Counted from the stretch's first letter, positions 51,938-61,845 are shown. The stretch is 64,000 nucleotides of DNA from Flagellimonas marinaquae (GCF_003992675.1 NZ_RZMZ01000004.1:131501-195500), one strand, 5' to 3'. The notes: generated by a model not told the origin, from the letters alone. Translations and numbers: made by a program.

Positions 51938-52861
51938 TTAGTTTTCTGTTATTCCAATTGCATCTGCTAATTCTTTTAATCTACCAATTAAAAGTCCTGC
52001 TTTATTCCCCCAATACTTTATTTTCGAAATTTTATCTTTTAACCACTCAAGTTTAGGGTTCTTCTCTTTTAGAACTGTTTCGATCAAATCTTCAATAATC
52101 TCTTTGTCTGAGCCTTCTACATCTTTAGACTGTAACTCTTCTTTTAATTTTTTAAGTTCATCATCTAAATCAGGTTTAACCCATTTGACTAAATTCTCGT
52201 TTGAAATGGAAATGTTTCCTGTTTTGGCGGTATTTTGATTCAAGTTATTAATTGTAATTCTTCCTATACCTTCAATCTTCTGCGCTAAATCTTTAATATC
52301 TGATTCTATTCTAGAATACTGTTGAGAAAGAATTGTCATTTGTGATTTTAAGTCGACATACATTGATATGTCCAATCCAGGTTGACCATAATTATTGCTT
52401 TCAATATTATTATCCCCTTTCTTTTCTTCCTTTCCTTCTTTAGGCTTAATATTAATCATACTCAATGTTGAAGAAAGCATACTCTTTTGTTTGCCAAGAT
52501 TCCGCAAGAGATTATTTTCGAACTTGCTCTTATCTTGACTCCAAATCTGTTCTTTCAGTTCAATAATGTCTTTATTCTTTTCATACAAATCGACCAAATC
52601 AGGTTTTCGAGAAGGCATAATATTCGAAATAATTTGGCTGGTTTGGGAATACCAATCTTCATATTTGTCAATCAATTCCAATTGGGTATTTAAAGTGTCC
52701 CCGGAAGGCTCAACCCAAGAATAGTCAGAGAATCCAATTACTACTACGCTCCCACCTCCTGTGGGAGAGTATTTAACCTGTACTTTTTGAAAGAATGCTT
52801 TAGCTAGCTCTTCTATTTCGGGAACCTTTTTCAGTAGGTCTTCTATTTGTTTCTTATTCAT
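51938..52861 (-). CDS. Uncharacterised protein beside the anticodon-nuclease gene
   Basis: 307 residues, no recognised domain. N-terminal helical part (about 1-120, MNKKQIEDLLKKVPEIEELA; KYEDWYSQTSQIISNIMPSR; IELKEQIWSQDKS). A low-complexity segment KPKEGKEEKKGDNNIESNN (about 140-158) is followed by a coiled coil (SQMTILSQQYSRIESDIKDL). An acidic helix stretch and a final amphipathic end WGNKAGLLIGRLKELADAI follow. It lacks signal peptide or membrane helices. It is 150 nt upstream of the ATPase in the same direction and AT-rich like the module, so a defence-related accessory or partner is plausible. No function is claimed. Confidence 0.7.
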   Translation of the reverse strand: MNKKQIEDLLKKVPEIEELAKAFFQKVQVKYSPTGGGSVVVIGFSDYSWVEPSGDTLNTQLELIDKYEDWYSQTSQIISNIMPSRKPDLVDLYEKNKDIIELKEQIWSQDKSKFENNLLRNLGKQKSMLSSTLSMINIKPKEGKEEKKGDNNIESNNYGQPGLDISMYVDLKSQMTILSQQYSRIESDIKDLAQKIEGIGRITINNLNQNTAKTGNISISNENLVKWVKPDLDDELKKLKEELQSKDVEGSDKEIIEDLIETVLKEKNPKLEWLKDKISKIKYWGNKAGLLIGRLKELADAIGITEN

Positions 52862-53097
52862 CTGTCTATTTTAATTAAGCACAACTTATTTATATACCCA
52901 GTTCTTCAGTATACACCGCCAAAATAGTTGGCCATGCCTAAGCCACGCCTCATAATGGTAGGCACAGCTTTTTTATCGTTCAACAAAGTTTTGGGGGAGT
53001 ACAGGAACTAAATGTAAGAATTTTCTAGAAAAGGAAAATGCGAATTTCTGTAAGGAATTTAAAAAAGAGAAAGGGAATTAGTTCGAGGAAATTAGAA

Positions 53098-53352
53098 TTA
53101 TTGATTCTTAAATGAGTCTGAAGCAAAAAATTCTTTTAGGCTTATATTAACCATTTTGCAAAATTTACTGATTGTGTGTATTGAAACTCCTCGGTTGTCA
53201 TTAACACTTTCCCACCTGTTTAAAGTTTGCCTTTCCAAATCATTGTTTTCTGCAAACCTTTTTTGATTAGGGTCAGCCTTTATTCGCAATTCCTTGATTC
53301 TATGCGCAATTTTATTGTTCAATGCAATATCCTCTGGTTTTAGCTTACCCAT
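53098..53352 (-). CDS. XRE-type helix-turn-helix regulator
   Basis: 84 residues. Helix-turn-helix about 15-70: NKIAHRIKELRIKADPNQKR, FAENNDLERQTLNRWES, VSIHTISKFCKMVNISLKEF. It is a small Cro/C1-type protein without any effector domain. Placed at the outer end of the defence module in the same direction, it could regulate the module or be a stand-alone control gene. The TTTG/TAnnTTTG promoter on the other strand (53393-53425) is divergent from it and may be its target (inference). Confidence 0.85.
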   Translation of the reverse strand: MGKLKPEDIALNNKIAHRIKELRIKADPNQKRFAENNDLERQTLNRWESVNDNRGVSIHTISKFCKMVNISLKEFFASDSFKNQ

Positions 53353-53392
53353 ATTGCAATTTTCATTTAATTGTAAAAAAACATGTAAGCCA

Positions 53393-53425
53393 TTTGGATT
53401 ACATTTTTATATTTCGTTATATTTG
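53393..53425 (+). promoter_or_regulatory. Strong promoter-like signal reading into an ORF-less region
   Basis: TTTG (53393-53396), a 21-nt spacer and TATATTTG (53418-53425) fit the Bacteroidetes consensus. A second TACATTTG follows at 53438-53445. No credible gene begins downstream until SusC. Confidence 0.55.
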
Positions 53426-53445
53426 GAACTGAATACATACATTTG

Positions 53446-54094
53446 CGATTCTTCGTATAGACAATATTTGAAGCTTTCGCTTAGAGTCCTTAAATAGAAA
53501 ACTGGTAATTTTTGCAACAGGACAATAAGCAGATGGCTCACGACCCGGGCGTGGGCTCTCTTATCGTTGCACGGTATCACCAGTACCTCTATTTAGATAA
53601 GTTGAGTCCCGCGCCTTTTTTAGGTGTATTGGTTCATTGCAACTTTCTTCTTAGCGTTTGGTTTCTTTGGTCCTTTCGGGGTTTCGCCCAACCAACGGGT
53701 TATGGGAAACATTTGGCAATTTTTTTTTGTAGGGTTCACACCGTGTTATTGTCCTGTTTTTGGGGCATCGCACTCGGTGTTCGATATCCTGTTTAAAAAG
53801 AAGCCCAAGAACCCCGTATAATCCCAAGGCCACGGTTGTGGGATACACGTTACACACTTTTCCGGTTCACGATATCCTTTTGTCCCACTACCAACGACTA
53901 CACTTTTAGGGCAACCGGCCCAATCACGAAACCATGGTCTTTTTTGGTTTAGGAATCCTATTTCTGGGTAAGTTTTCACCCGGGCAGGATGGCCTATGTC
54001 CGAACCTTGATGTCCTAAGGTAAGTTACGACTTTGTCGGGACTTCGTGGGCAGTGTGGAGAATAACTAACGCTTTAATTAAAAGAACTCAATTT
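53446..54094. other. 650-nt ORF-less region, possible island end or RNA
   Basis: Short frames exist but show no protein-like composition. A dyad ATCCCA-N12-TGGGAT (53821-53844) and CCCGGGC motifs (about 53545 and 53979) are visible. The change from AT-rich defence genes to GC-richer SusC/SusD occurs here. No copy of the tRNA-Pro 3' end was found. Confidence 0.4.
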
Positions 54095-57000
54095 ATGCAA
54101 CTCATAACAATACGCATGCGCAGGGCATCCCTGTTCGTGCTCCTATATGCTTTATTAATGCCCTTTTGTACTTTTTATATGCAGGCGGGCACTTTCTTGG
54201 AACCACCACAGGCCACCGTTTCCGGCACCGTCACCGATAGCGCGGGAGAGCCCTTGGCCGGGGTGAACCTTGTGGTGGAATCCAAGGATATCGGGACCAT
54301 GTCCGGTCTGGATGGTTCCTTTTCCATTACTGCCGGTCCTTCCGATGTTCTGGTCTTTTCCATGGTGGGTTTCAAGACCCTTACCGTGCCTATTGCGGGT
54401 AGGGAAGAGGTTTCGGTCATTATGGAAGAGGATGTGACGGTATTGGGCGAAGTGGTGCTCAATGCGGGTTACTATACCGTTTCCGAGCGGGAACGTACCG
54501 GGAACATTGCCACAATCAAGGCTGAAATGATGGAAAAGCAGCCTGTGGGCAATCCCTTGGCGGCCATGCAAGGGCAACTATCCGGGGTGAACATTGTTCA
54601 AAACACGGGCGTGCCCGGTGGGGGCTTTACCATTGATATCCGTGGCAGGAACTTTATCAATGGGGCTTCCGACCCCCTTTTTATCGTGGACGGGGTGCCC
54701 ATCAGTTCACAGTCCTTGGGGTCCAACGATGTTTCCGGGCAGATATTGGGCGGGAACACCAGTCCGCTGAATGCCATTAATCCCAACGACATTGAGAGCA
54801 TAGAGGTGCTCAAGGATGCCGATGCCACCGCCATTTATGGTTCCCGTGGGGCCAATGGGGTGGTACTGATCACCACCAAGAAGGGTAGGGTCGGGGAGAC
54901 CCGGTTCAATGCCCAAATGAGCTCTTCGTTGGGAAGGGTCACCAATTTTCTGGAGTTGTTGAATACCCAACAATACCTGGAGCTCCGCCGTGAAGGGGTG
55001 GTCAATGATGGGTTTGGGGACTTTTTGGAGAATCCCGCCTTTGATTTTGCATGGCCGGATATCAAGACTTGGGACAATGATCGGTATACCGATTGGCAGG
55101 AAGAACTGATTGGGGGTACCGCCTATCGGAACAATCTGCAATTGTCCGTTTCCGGAGGCAGTGAACGCACCCAGTTCCTGATCAGTGGGTCCTACCTAAA
55201 GGAGACCACGGTTTTTCCTGGAGATGCGAATTATAAAAAGGCCAATGTGAACAGCAATCTGTCGCATCGATCCGATAATGGGCGGTTCAAGATCAATCTG
55301 TCCACCCTCTATACCCGAGAGGACAACTTGATGCCACGCTCCGATCTGACGAGCGTTGCCTACACCTTGGAGCCCAATGCCCCTGAGATCTATGATGATG
55401 AGGGCAACCTCAATTGGGAGGACAATACCTTTGACAATCCTTTTGCTGCCTTGGAGGAGCGGTTCGGACAGGCAAGCCAGACCCTTATTTCCAATGCGTT
55501 GTTGTCCTATGCGCTATGGCCCGATCTTGAGGTTCGGACCAGTTTGGGATATAATAGGTACCAATTGGATTCCTATCGTACCTTGCCCAGTTCCGCAGTG
55601 AACCCCGGACGTGGATTGACGCCACAGACCTATTCTTCCTTGACGCTGAATACGGCCGATCGTGAATCTTGGATCGTGGAGCCCCAGATCAGTTGGAATC
55701 CCACATGGAACACCTTCGATGTAGAAGTGTTGTTGGGTACTACCTTTCAAAAGGAAACCGCCCAGCAGTTTGTGCAAAGGGGGACGGGCTATCCCAATGA
55801 CCTGTTGATCCAAAACCTTGCCGCGGCCAGTACCGTGGAGGTATTGGGGGACACTGATAGCGAATATGCCTATACCGCGGTATTCGGTAGGGTCAACGTC
55901 AATTTCCTGGACCGCTATATCCTGAACCTGACGGGTAGGCGTGACGGTTCTTCCCGATTTGGACCGGGCAGGCAGTTCGGCAATTTTGGGGCCGTTGGAT
56001 TGGCCTGGTTGTTTTCCGAGGAAAAGCCTTTTGCCAATAGCAGCTGGTTGAGCTTTGGGAAGCTTCGTGGCAGCTATGGGACCACGGGCAGTGACAATAT
56101 CGGGGATTACCGCTTTTTGGACACCTATGATGTGACGGGTTTTGATTACAACGGTATCAGCATTTTGGAGCCCACGGGCATTTTCAATCCCTTGTTTGGA
56201 TGGGAATCGAATACGAAATTGGAAGTGGGCCTGGAACTGGGGTTCTTTCGTGATAGGTTGCGATTGGAGACCTCCTTTTTTCGGAACCGCTCCAGCAACC
56301 AGTTGATCGGTATCCCCTTGGCAGCGACCACTGGTTTTTCGGAACTGACCGGGAATTTTGATGCCACGGTGGAGAATACCGGGGTGGAAGTAGATCTCAA
56401 TGCCATGATGTTCCAAGGGAAGGATTTTGGATGGTCCACCCGCTTTACCTTGACGGTCCCCGAAAATAAACTAATTGCCTTTGATGGTCTGGAAGATTCC
56501 ACCTTTGCCGATCGCTACATCATCGGGGAGCCCTTGACCATCGTTCGATTGTACGAGTCCCTTGGGGTGGACCCTGAAACGGGCATCTATCAATTCGAGG
56601 ACTTCAACGGGGACGGGGAGATCACCAGTCTAGGCGACCGGGAGTGGTTGGAGGACCTAGCCCCGGAATTCTACGGGGGTTTTGGGCAAAATATCCGATG
56701 GGGCAATTTGGGGCTGGATTTCTTTTTCCAGTTCAAGAAACAAAAGGCCTATAATGAGCTCCGGGCCTTTTCGGTGCCGGGCGCGCGCAGGAACCTGCCC
56801 ATCCGTTTGTTGGATAGATGGCAAGAGCCCGGTGATGAGGCCACCGTTCAATTGGCCTCTGCCGGACTTGCTCCCGGGGAGGACACGGGAGCACTTCAGT
56901 CCAGGAGCAATGCGGCGGTATCGGACGCCTCCTTCATCCGGCTTAGGAACATCACCCTCAATTATAGGGTCCCGAACCTTGGGGATCGTCTGGACATCAA

Positions 57001-57127
57001 TGTTTACCTACAGGGACAGAACCTTTGGACGATCACCGACTATACCGGGCCCGATCCGGAGCAGCCCTCCACCGTGCGTTTACCGCAGTTACGGCAGTTG
57101 ACCTTGGGACTACAGTTGGGATTTTAA
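54095..57127 (+). CDS. SusC/RagA-type TonB-linked outer-membrane transporter
   Basis: About 1010 residues from the ATG at 54095; a GTG at 54053 and an ATG at 54116 are alternatives. Signal segment LFVLLYALLMPFCTFYMQAG, a carboxypeptidase-like domain (ATVSGTVTDSAGEPLAGVNL, about 40-115), the TonB plug (about 125-260, with GRNFINGASDPLFIVDGVPI and IESIEVLKDADATAIYGSRG) and a long barrel ending LRQLTLGLQLGF. Family knowledge: with SusD it takes up large nutrients such as glycans or peptides. The partner metalloprotease downstream suggests peptide or protein substrates (inference). Confidence 0.93.
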   Translation: MQLITIRMRRASLFVLLYALLMPFCTFYMQAGTFLEPPQATVSGTVTDSAGEPLAGVNLVVESKDIGTMSGLDGSFSITAGPSDVLVFSMVGFKTLTVPIAGREEVSVIMEEDVTVLGEVVLNAGYYTVSERERTGNIATIKAEMMEKQPVGNPLAAMQGQLSGVNIVQNTGVPGGGFTIDIRGRNFINGASDPLFIVDGVPISSQSLGSNDVSGQILGGNTSPLNAINPNDIESIEVLKDADATAIYGSRGANGVVLITTKKGRVGETRFNAQMSSSLGRVTNFLELLNTQQYLELRREGVVNDGFGDFLENPAFDFAWPDIKTWDNDRYTDWQEELIGGTAYRNNLQLSVSGGSERTQFLISGSYLKETTVFPGDANYKKANVNSNLSHRSDNGRFKINLSTLYTREDNLMPRSDLTSVAYTLEPNAPEIYDDEGNLNWEDNTFDNPFAALEERFGQASQTLISNALLSYALWPDLEVRTSLGYNRYQLDSYRTLPSSAVNPGRGLTPQTYSSLTLNTADRESWIVEPQISWNPTWNTFDVEVLLGTTFQKETAQQFVQRGTGYPNDLLIQNLAAASTVEVLGDTDSEYAYTAVFGRVNVNFLDRYILNLTGRRDGSSRFGPGRQFGNFGAVGLAWLFSEEKPFANSSWLSFGKLRGSYGTTGSDNIGDYRFLDTYDVTGFDYNGISILEPTGIFNPLFGWESNTKLEVGLELGFFRDRLRLETSFFRNRSSNQLIGIPLAATTGFSELTGNFDATVENTGVEVDLNAMMFQGKDFGWSTRFTLTVPENKLIAFDGLEDSTFADRYIIGEPLTIVRLYESLGVDPETGIYQFEDFNGDGEITSLGDREWLEDLAPEFYGGFGQNIRWGNLGLDFFFQFKKQKAYNELRAFSVPGARRNLPIRLLDRWQEPGDEATVQLASAGLAPGEDTGALQSRSNAAVSDASFIRLRNITLNYRVPNLGDRLDINVYLQGQNLWTITDYTGPDPEQPSTVRLPQLRQLTLGLQLGF

Positions 57128-57144
57128 CCTTATACAAATGAATT

Positions 57145-58551
57145 ATGAGACAGATATTTTATAGCAAAAAACAATTTTTGATGGGCCTGATGTGGAAGGC
57201 TTGTCCATGGATAGTACTGTTGGGCACCCTTGGCTGCTCGGATTTTGTGGAGGTGGACCCTCCCAAGAATACCTTGGTCGCCCAAAGGGTGTTCGATGAC
57301 CCCTCCACGGTGGAATCGGCCCTGGCCAATCTCTATTTCTCCCTAAGGGAAGATGGGATGGTGTCCGGGAATTCGGGATTTACGACCCTATTGGGTATCT
57401 ATGCCGACGAGCTGGATTATTACGCTTTCAACGGTGATTTTGTCCAATTGTACCGTCATACGGTGACACCACAGAATGCGGTGCTCTTGGGATGGTGGAC
57501 ACAGGGCTATCAGGTCATTTATGCCGCCAATGACATCATTGCGGGATTGGAAGCGTCGGAGGGACTGAGCGCGATGGAAGTGGAACGCTACAAGGGACAG
57601 GCGCTGTTTGTCCGGGCCTATGTGCACAGTTTACTGGTGGGTGTTTTTGGGGATGTTCCCTATATCACCACCACGGATTATGTGGTGAACACCAACACTT
57701 CACGGTTGGAGACAGCGCTGGTGTATGAAGCCATTGTTGCGGACCTTGAGCAAGCGGTCGCTTTGATGGACGGTGCGGATATTCCCGTGGGGGATAGGGT
57801 GGTGCCCGATGCCGATGTGGCCCGTGCCCTGTTGGCCCGAATGGCCCTGTATACACAGCAGTGGGAGTTGGCCGCTGCCACTGCTGGGGAACTGATCGCT
57901 GCCTTTCCCTTGGAACCCGATTTGGACCGGGTATTTCTTAAGGAATCGGGGGAGACCATTTGGCAGTTCAAACCTGGCAATGACCTTAGCAATACCCAAG
58001 AGGCCAATCAATTGGTGATCCAGTTCATTCCCGGGCAGCGCTTTGCGCTTACGCCCTCCCTGTTGGATGCTTTTGAAGTGGGGGATGGCCGTTTGGAGCG
58101 TTGGACCGATGAAATATCGGATGCCGATGGTACCCTTACGCTGTCCTATGCCCATAAGTACAAGGCGTTGTTCAATGAAACGGCATCCTTGGAGCATTCC
58201 ATTGTGTTCCGATTGGCGGAGCAATACCTGATCCGGGCGGAGGCCAGGGCACAGTTGGGGAATCTGGACGGGGCCCGACAGGACCTCAATGCGGTACGCA
58301 ATCGTGCCGGTCTGGGGGATGTGAATTTGGTCGGGCAAACGGAACTGCTGGAGGCCATATACCAAGAAAGACGCGTGGAACTCTTTGCGGAGCAGGGATT
58401 GCGCTGGATGGACCTGAAACGTACCGGACGGGCAACAGAGGTGATGGCACCCTTAAAGGCCAATTGGGAGGATACCCATGTACTGTTGCCCATTCCCGAG
58501 AGTGAATTGGAGATCAATCCCAATCTCTTGCCACAAAACCCTGGATATTAA
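57145..58551 (+). CDS. SusD/RagB-type surface lipoprotein
   Basis: 468 residues. Lipoprotein signal ends LGTLGCSDF (about Cys31). The TPR-like helical body has AANDIIAGLEASEG, KGQALFVRAYVHSLLVGVFG and DVPYITT, all typical. The C-terminal end WMDLKRTGRATEVM and LLPIPESELEINPNLLPQNP is diagnostic. It caps the SusC barrel and binds substrate at the cell surface. It starts 17 nt after susC; the next gene's first possible ATG overlaps its stop. Confidence 0.95.
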   Translation: MRQIFYSKKQFLMGLMWKACPWIVLLGTLGCSDFVEVDPPKNTLVAQRVFDDPSTVESALANLYFSLREDGMVSGNSGFTTLLGIYADELDYYAFNGDFVQLYRHTVTPQNAVLLGWWTQGYQVIYAANDIIAGLEASEGLSAMEVERYKGQALFVRAYVHSLLVGVFGDVPYITTTDYVVNTNTSRLETALVYEAIVADLEQAVALMDGADIPVGDRVVPDADVARALLARMALYTQQWELAAATAGELIAAFPLEPDLDRVFLKESGETIWQFKPGNDLSNTQEANQLVIQFIPGQRFALTPSLLDAFEVGDGRLERWTDEISDADGTLTLSYAHKYKALFNETASLEHSIVFRLAEQYLIRAEARAQLGNLDGARQDLNAVRNRAGLGDVNLVGQTELLEAIYQERRVELFAEQGLRWMDLKRTGRATEVMAPLKANWEDTHVLLPIPESELEINPNLLPQNPGY

Positions 58552-58574
58552 TGTTTGACAAAAGAATTCATAGG

Positions 58575-60869
58575 ATGAAAAAGTTGGTTTATATATTGGT
58601 ATGGATGATACCCTTATGGGCGGTGAATGGCTACTCGCAAATGGTGAAGGATTTAGATGGTATAGCATCCGATGTAACAACTCCTTTTCTTACGGCACAA
58701 GTAGTGGAGGGCAAATTATGGGTCGATGTTCCCTCGTCCCTTTTGGAAAAGACCCTATTATGGACAAGTACCGGGGATAGTGAATTTTATGATTCCAAGC
58801 ATGTGCAGTTCCGTAAGGAAGGGGAACGGCTGTATTTGGAGCAACCTCGTGTATGGTCGGAGATGGGAATCTGGTTGCCCTTGAATGGGGATATTTCCCT
58901 GGAAAGGATCTTTCTTGGGGAATTTCCGATCATGGCATATGATGGGAATGCCTATCGGATCGATATGACGTCAGTGGTATTGGATGGATCGATTCCTTGG
59001 CAGCATATGTCCTCCTTGCCCCGTTTGGGCCATCTCTCCGAGGTGGTCGGGGTAAAGCACAAGGATGGTGAACTGATGGTGCAAACCCGGATAGGGTTTT
59101 CCAAGGAGGGGGTCTCGTTTTTGGAATCTGTGTTTTTCAGCTTTCTGGTATTGCCCGAACCCATGGAGCCGAGGCCCTATGATTACCGTATGGCCTATTG
59201 GGTCGAGGACCAGGATAGGACCGGGGACCAAACGGAAAATAAGGTTGGTAGCATAGGGCGATGGCGATTGGCCAAAAAGTTTAAGGACCGTGAACGGAGT
59301 GTGCCCCAAAAGTCCATTACATTTTTGATATCACCTGATATTCCCGAGAAATGGAGGCCCTATGTCAAGGCCGGTGTTCTGGAATGGCTCCCTGCGTTTG
59401 AGGCGGCAGGATTTACAAATGCCATTATCGTAAAGGAGATGGATAGTTTGGATGCGTGGGAAAACCGTAGTTTGGGGAACTCCGTCCTCCGATGGGGAAG
59501 GTACCACAACGTCAGGGGCCGAGAAGCGTTAGGTGGAGGAGGGACGGTCACTTTGGTCGTTGACCATCGTTCTGGGGAAATCATAAAGTCGGATATTCTG
59601 TTGGGGACTTCACTACAGCGGTTACAGGACGAATATTTTGTGCGCTGTGCTGCTTTAGATCCAAGGGCGCGGTATCCCTTTCCCGATGCTCTTACAGGGG
59701 AGCTGATCCAATTTTTGACGGCGCATGAGACCGGGCATGCCCTCGGTATCAAGGATAACCACTTTGGGGAGTTCCAATACCCTTTGGAGCGTATGGGCGA
59801 TGCGCAGTGGCTCAAGGATATGGGACATACGCCCAGTGTGATGTCCTATGCCAGGCACAATAATATGGCACAGCCCAAAGATAGTGTTCCGCCGCATTTG
59901 TTGATCCAAAAGGTAGGTCCCACAGACCACTACTATATCCAATGGGCGTATACGGAGTTCCCCTCGGGATGGGGCAAAAAGCAGAAATCGGAGCGATTGG
60001 AAGAAATGATCCGATGGCAGGATTCCGTACCGTGGTATAGGTATAACGATAGTAATTATGAGATCATTGGCCCGGGAAACACCAATGAAGTGGTAGAGAC
60101 CAATGATCCCGTGGGAGGGGCAAAACGTGCCTTGGCCAATTTGGAGCGGGCATTGGCCCTCTTGCCCGATACCAACCAAGGGAGAACGGATATGGCGCGG
60201 AGCAAACGCATATATGCCCAGGGATTGGAACTTTGGTACCATACCATGCAAAATGTGCTTTCCATGGTCGGAGGTTATGAGGTGTTTTACAAATCCATGA
60301 ACCAAGAGGGAAACATGTACACCCCTGTTGATTTTACAAGGCAGCAGGAGGCCATGGATTATTTCATGGAACAGGCCTTTGACCCTCCCCAATGGTTGAC
60401 CCGTCCCGATCTGGGCATGGACATTCGGTATTCGAGCCATCCCGATCTTGTGCTAAACTATCAAAAACTGCTCTTGATGGAACTGATGAGACCACAACGG
60501 ATGAAACGCTTGGAGCATCTGGAAACCTTAGAGGGCTTTGAAGGGGCATTGGACTGGTATGTCGAGGAGCTGCAGCAGCGGCTTTTTAAGGAGTTGTTGG
60601 AGGGTACCGGGATGGTACCTGCCCGGAAGCAGGCCATTCAAGCGCTGTACTTGGAAAAATGGAACCAAAACTTTCAAAAGGAGCGGTTCCAATTTGGGGT
60701 GGATGAGATGGCCTTTGTGCATTCCGATCATTCATTAGGTGTCGTCATGGAACAACTGCTGGACCTGCAACGCCTGTTGCGGAAATCCTTAAAGCGCCAT
60801 AAGAATTTGGAATCCAGCGGGCATTGGGCCTGGTGCTTGGCCAAGTTGGAGGAGTTGACCGGTGGTTAA
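58575..60869 (+). CDS. Zinc-dependent metalloprotease (DUF5117/DUF4953 type)
   Basis: 764 residues from the ATG at 58575, which gives a normal signal peptide (MKKLVYILVWMIPLWAVNGY); an ATG at 58551 adds 8 residues. The N-terminal part (about 20-200) resembles the DUF5117-like region. The catalytic site reads TAHETGHALGIKDNH (HExxH with GxxD and a third His; near residue 395), a metzincin-like pattern with the following PSVMSYARHN as Met-turn-like. Predicted secreted or periplasmic. Encoded with SusC/SusD, it probably feeds that transporter with peptides or helps process substrates. Confidence 0.88.
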   Translation: MKKLVYILVWMIPLWAVNGYSQMVKDLDGIASDVTTPFLTAQVVEGKLWVDVPSSLLEKTLLWTSTGDSEFYDSKHVQFRKEGERLYLEQPRVWSEMGIWLPLNGDISLERIFLGEFPIMAYDGNAYRIDMTSVVLDGSIPWQHMSSLPRLGHLSEVVGVKHKDGELMVQTRIGFSKEGVSFLESVFFSFLVLPEPMEPRPYDYRMAYWVEDQDRTGDQTENKVGSIGRWRLAKKFKDRERSVPQKSITFLISPDIPEKWRPYVKAGVLEWLPAFEAAGFTNAIIVKEMDSLDAWENRSLGNSVLRWGRYHNVRGREALGGGGTVTLVVDHRSGEIIKSDILLGTSLQRLQDEYFVRCAALDPRARYPFPDALTGELIQFLTAHETGHALGIKDNHFGEFQYPLERMGDAQWLKDMGHTPSVMSYARHNNMAQPKDSVPPHLLIQKVGPTDHYYIQWAYTEFPSGWGKKQKSERLEEMIRWQDSVPWYRYNDSNYEIIGPGNTNEVVETNDPVGGAKRALANLERALALLPDTNQGRTDMARSKRIYAQGLELWYHTMQNVLSMVGGYEVFYKSMNQEGNMYTPVDFTRQQEAMDYFMEQAFDPPQWLTRPDLGMDIRYSSHPDLVLNYQKLLLMELMRPQRMKRLEHLETLEGFEGALDWYVEELQQRLFKELLEGTGMVPARKQAIQALYLEKWNQNFQKERFQFGVDEMAFVHSDHSLGVVMEQLLDLQRLLRKSLKRHKNLESSGHWAWCLAKLEELTGG

Positions 60870-60954
60870 AGGATGAAGCAAATTTGTTGTATTGTAGCAG
60901 AAGTTTTGGAAAGGACTGCGAGGCTTGAAGTTTCGTTGTGTTTTGAGTTAGTGA

Positions 60955-60980
60955 TAAAGGTGTCCCTAGGGACACCTTTA
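60955..60980. terminator. Bidirectional terminator between convergent genes
   Basis: TAAAGGTGTCCC-TA-GGGACACCTTTA is a 26-nt perfect palindrome between the metalloprotease and DUF6520 genes, with T/A flanks on both sides. Confidence 0.85.
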
Positions 60981-60996
60981 GTTTTGAAAGGATTAT

Positions 60997-61239
60997 CTAT
61001 TCGAACCTTTCGTACAATGGAATGGTGAGTGCAGGGTCCTTAAAGACCTGCCACTGTCCTTCCATACAGAGCACTTGTCCGGTTTCAGGGCAATCCGTCG
61101 GGATGGCCTGAACCCCCAAGATGGGATGGTTGTAATAGCCCGTTTGGGTGCTATTGGCCTCTTCCGTGGCAAATGCCATGCCGACCGCCATGATGATGGC
61201 AAAGGCCGGTAACAACAATTTGAAAAATTTAGCTTTCAT
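60997..61239 (-). CDS. DUF6520 small exported protein
   Basis: 80 residues. Signal peptide MKAKFFKLLLPAFAIIMAVG with end AFATEE. The short mature part has GYYNHPILGVQAIPTDCPET, CMEGQWQVFKDP and an aromatic end LYERFE, with two Cys that may pair. The pattern matches the DUF6520 family, small exported proteins of Flavobacteriia, of unknown role. It lies 84 nt after the MauE-like gene in the same direction, probably as the second gene of a pair. Confidence 0.82.
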   Translation of the reverse strand: MKAKFFKLLLPAFAIIMAVGMAFATEEANSTQTGYYNHPILGVQAIPTDCPETGQVLCMEGQWQVFKDPALTIPLYERFE

Positions 61240-61323
61240 AATGTTATGTATTAATAATGAATGCCTACTCTAGGTGAGGTTTTCGGCTTCCCCTCAGCTG
61301 CGCAGTTTTTTTGTTTTTGACGG

Positions 61324-61749
61324 TCATTTGGTCTGTCTCCTGGACTGCAGGATGGCCCCAAGGGCCATAAGCATAAAGGCCCCATTGAACAGTATGTGTT
61401 CCCGCCAACCCAATGTGGAGATGATACCCCCACAGGAACAGGGCGTGGGATGATCGGACGCCAGGACGGCGATGATGTATATCGAGAAGAGGCCAAGTAG
61501 GGCGAAGCTGGCATACAGCCCAAGGATGCGGAACTTGGGGGATAATAACAGGCCTGTTATGGTGAGTTCCGAAAAGGGAACTCCCCATTGGAGGAGATCG
61601 GCATGGGTAGAGAGGTGGGGCATTTGTGCCAACCGCCATTCGAAGGTGTCCAGGTCCAATAGTTTGCTGGTGGCCGTGTATACGAACAACAGGACCAATA
61701 GGAAACTGGCCGTGGGGACAAGGGTTCGATATATTTTTTTGGACACCAT
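61324..61749 (-). CDS. DoxX/MauE-like membrane protein
   Basis: 141 residues, four membrane helices (about 10-30, 50-70, 75-97, 115-135). The loop after helix 3 has PCSCGGI, the Cys motif of MauE-type redox proteins. Family knowledge: MauE relatives take part in disulphide transfer across the membrane. Here it could serve oxidative folding of the Cys-bearing DUF6520 protein encoded next (inference). Candidate AraC sites are at 61788-61826, 39-77 nt upstream of its start. Confidence 0.82.
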   Translation of the reverse strand: MVSKKIYRTLVPTASFLLVLLFVYTATSKLLDLDTFEWRLAQMPHLSTHADLLQWGVPFSELTITGLLLSPKFRILGLYASFALLGLFSIYIIAVLASDHPTPCSCGGIISTLGWREHILFNGAFMLMALGAILQSRRQTK

Positions 61750-61787
61750 ATCTTTTGATTTGATATGACAAAGTTCGGGAGTCCAAT

Positions 61788-61826
61788 TTATTTGAAACGG
61801 AGCATTCCTTGACCCAAAGGGAGTAA
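61788..61826 (-). promoter_or_regulatory. Two 21-bp spaced direct repeats (AraC-site candidate, weak pair)
   Basis: TTATTTGAAACGGAGCAT (61788-61805) and TTGACCCAAAGGGAGTAA (61809-61826) match TTGAYTGAAACGGARTAA at about 14 and 15 of 18 positions and begin 21 bp apart. The same pair, better conserved, is at 63292-63330. Confidence 0.5.
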
Positions 61827-61845
61827 TTTACGCATTTTGAAGGGG

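Noticed and set aside
53512-53821. Two overlapping frames of 94 and 65 residues in the gene-free region before SusC
   Set aside because: Composition rich in Phe, Trp and Cys, overlapping frames on one strand, no start context; read as translation of non-coding sequence.
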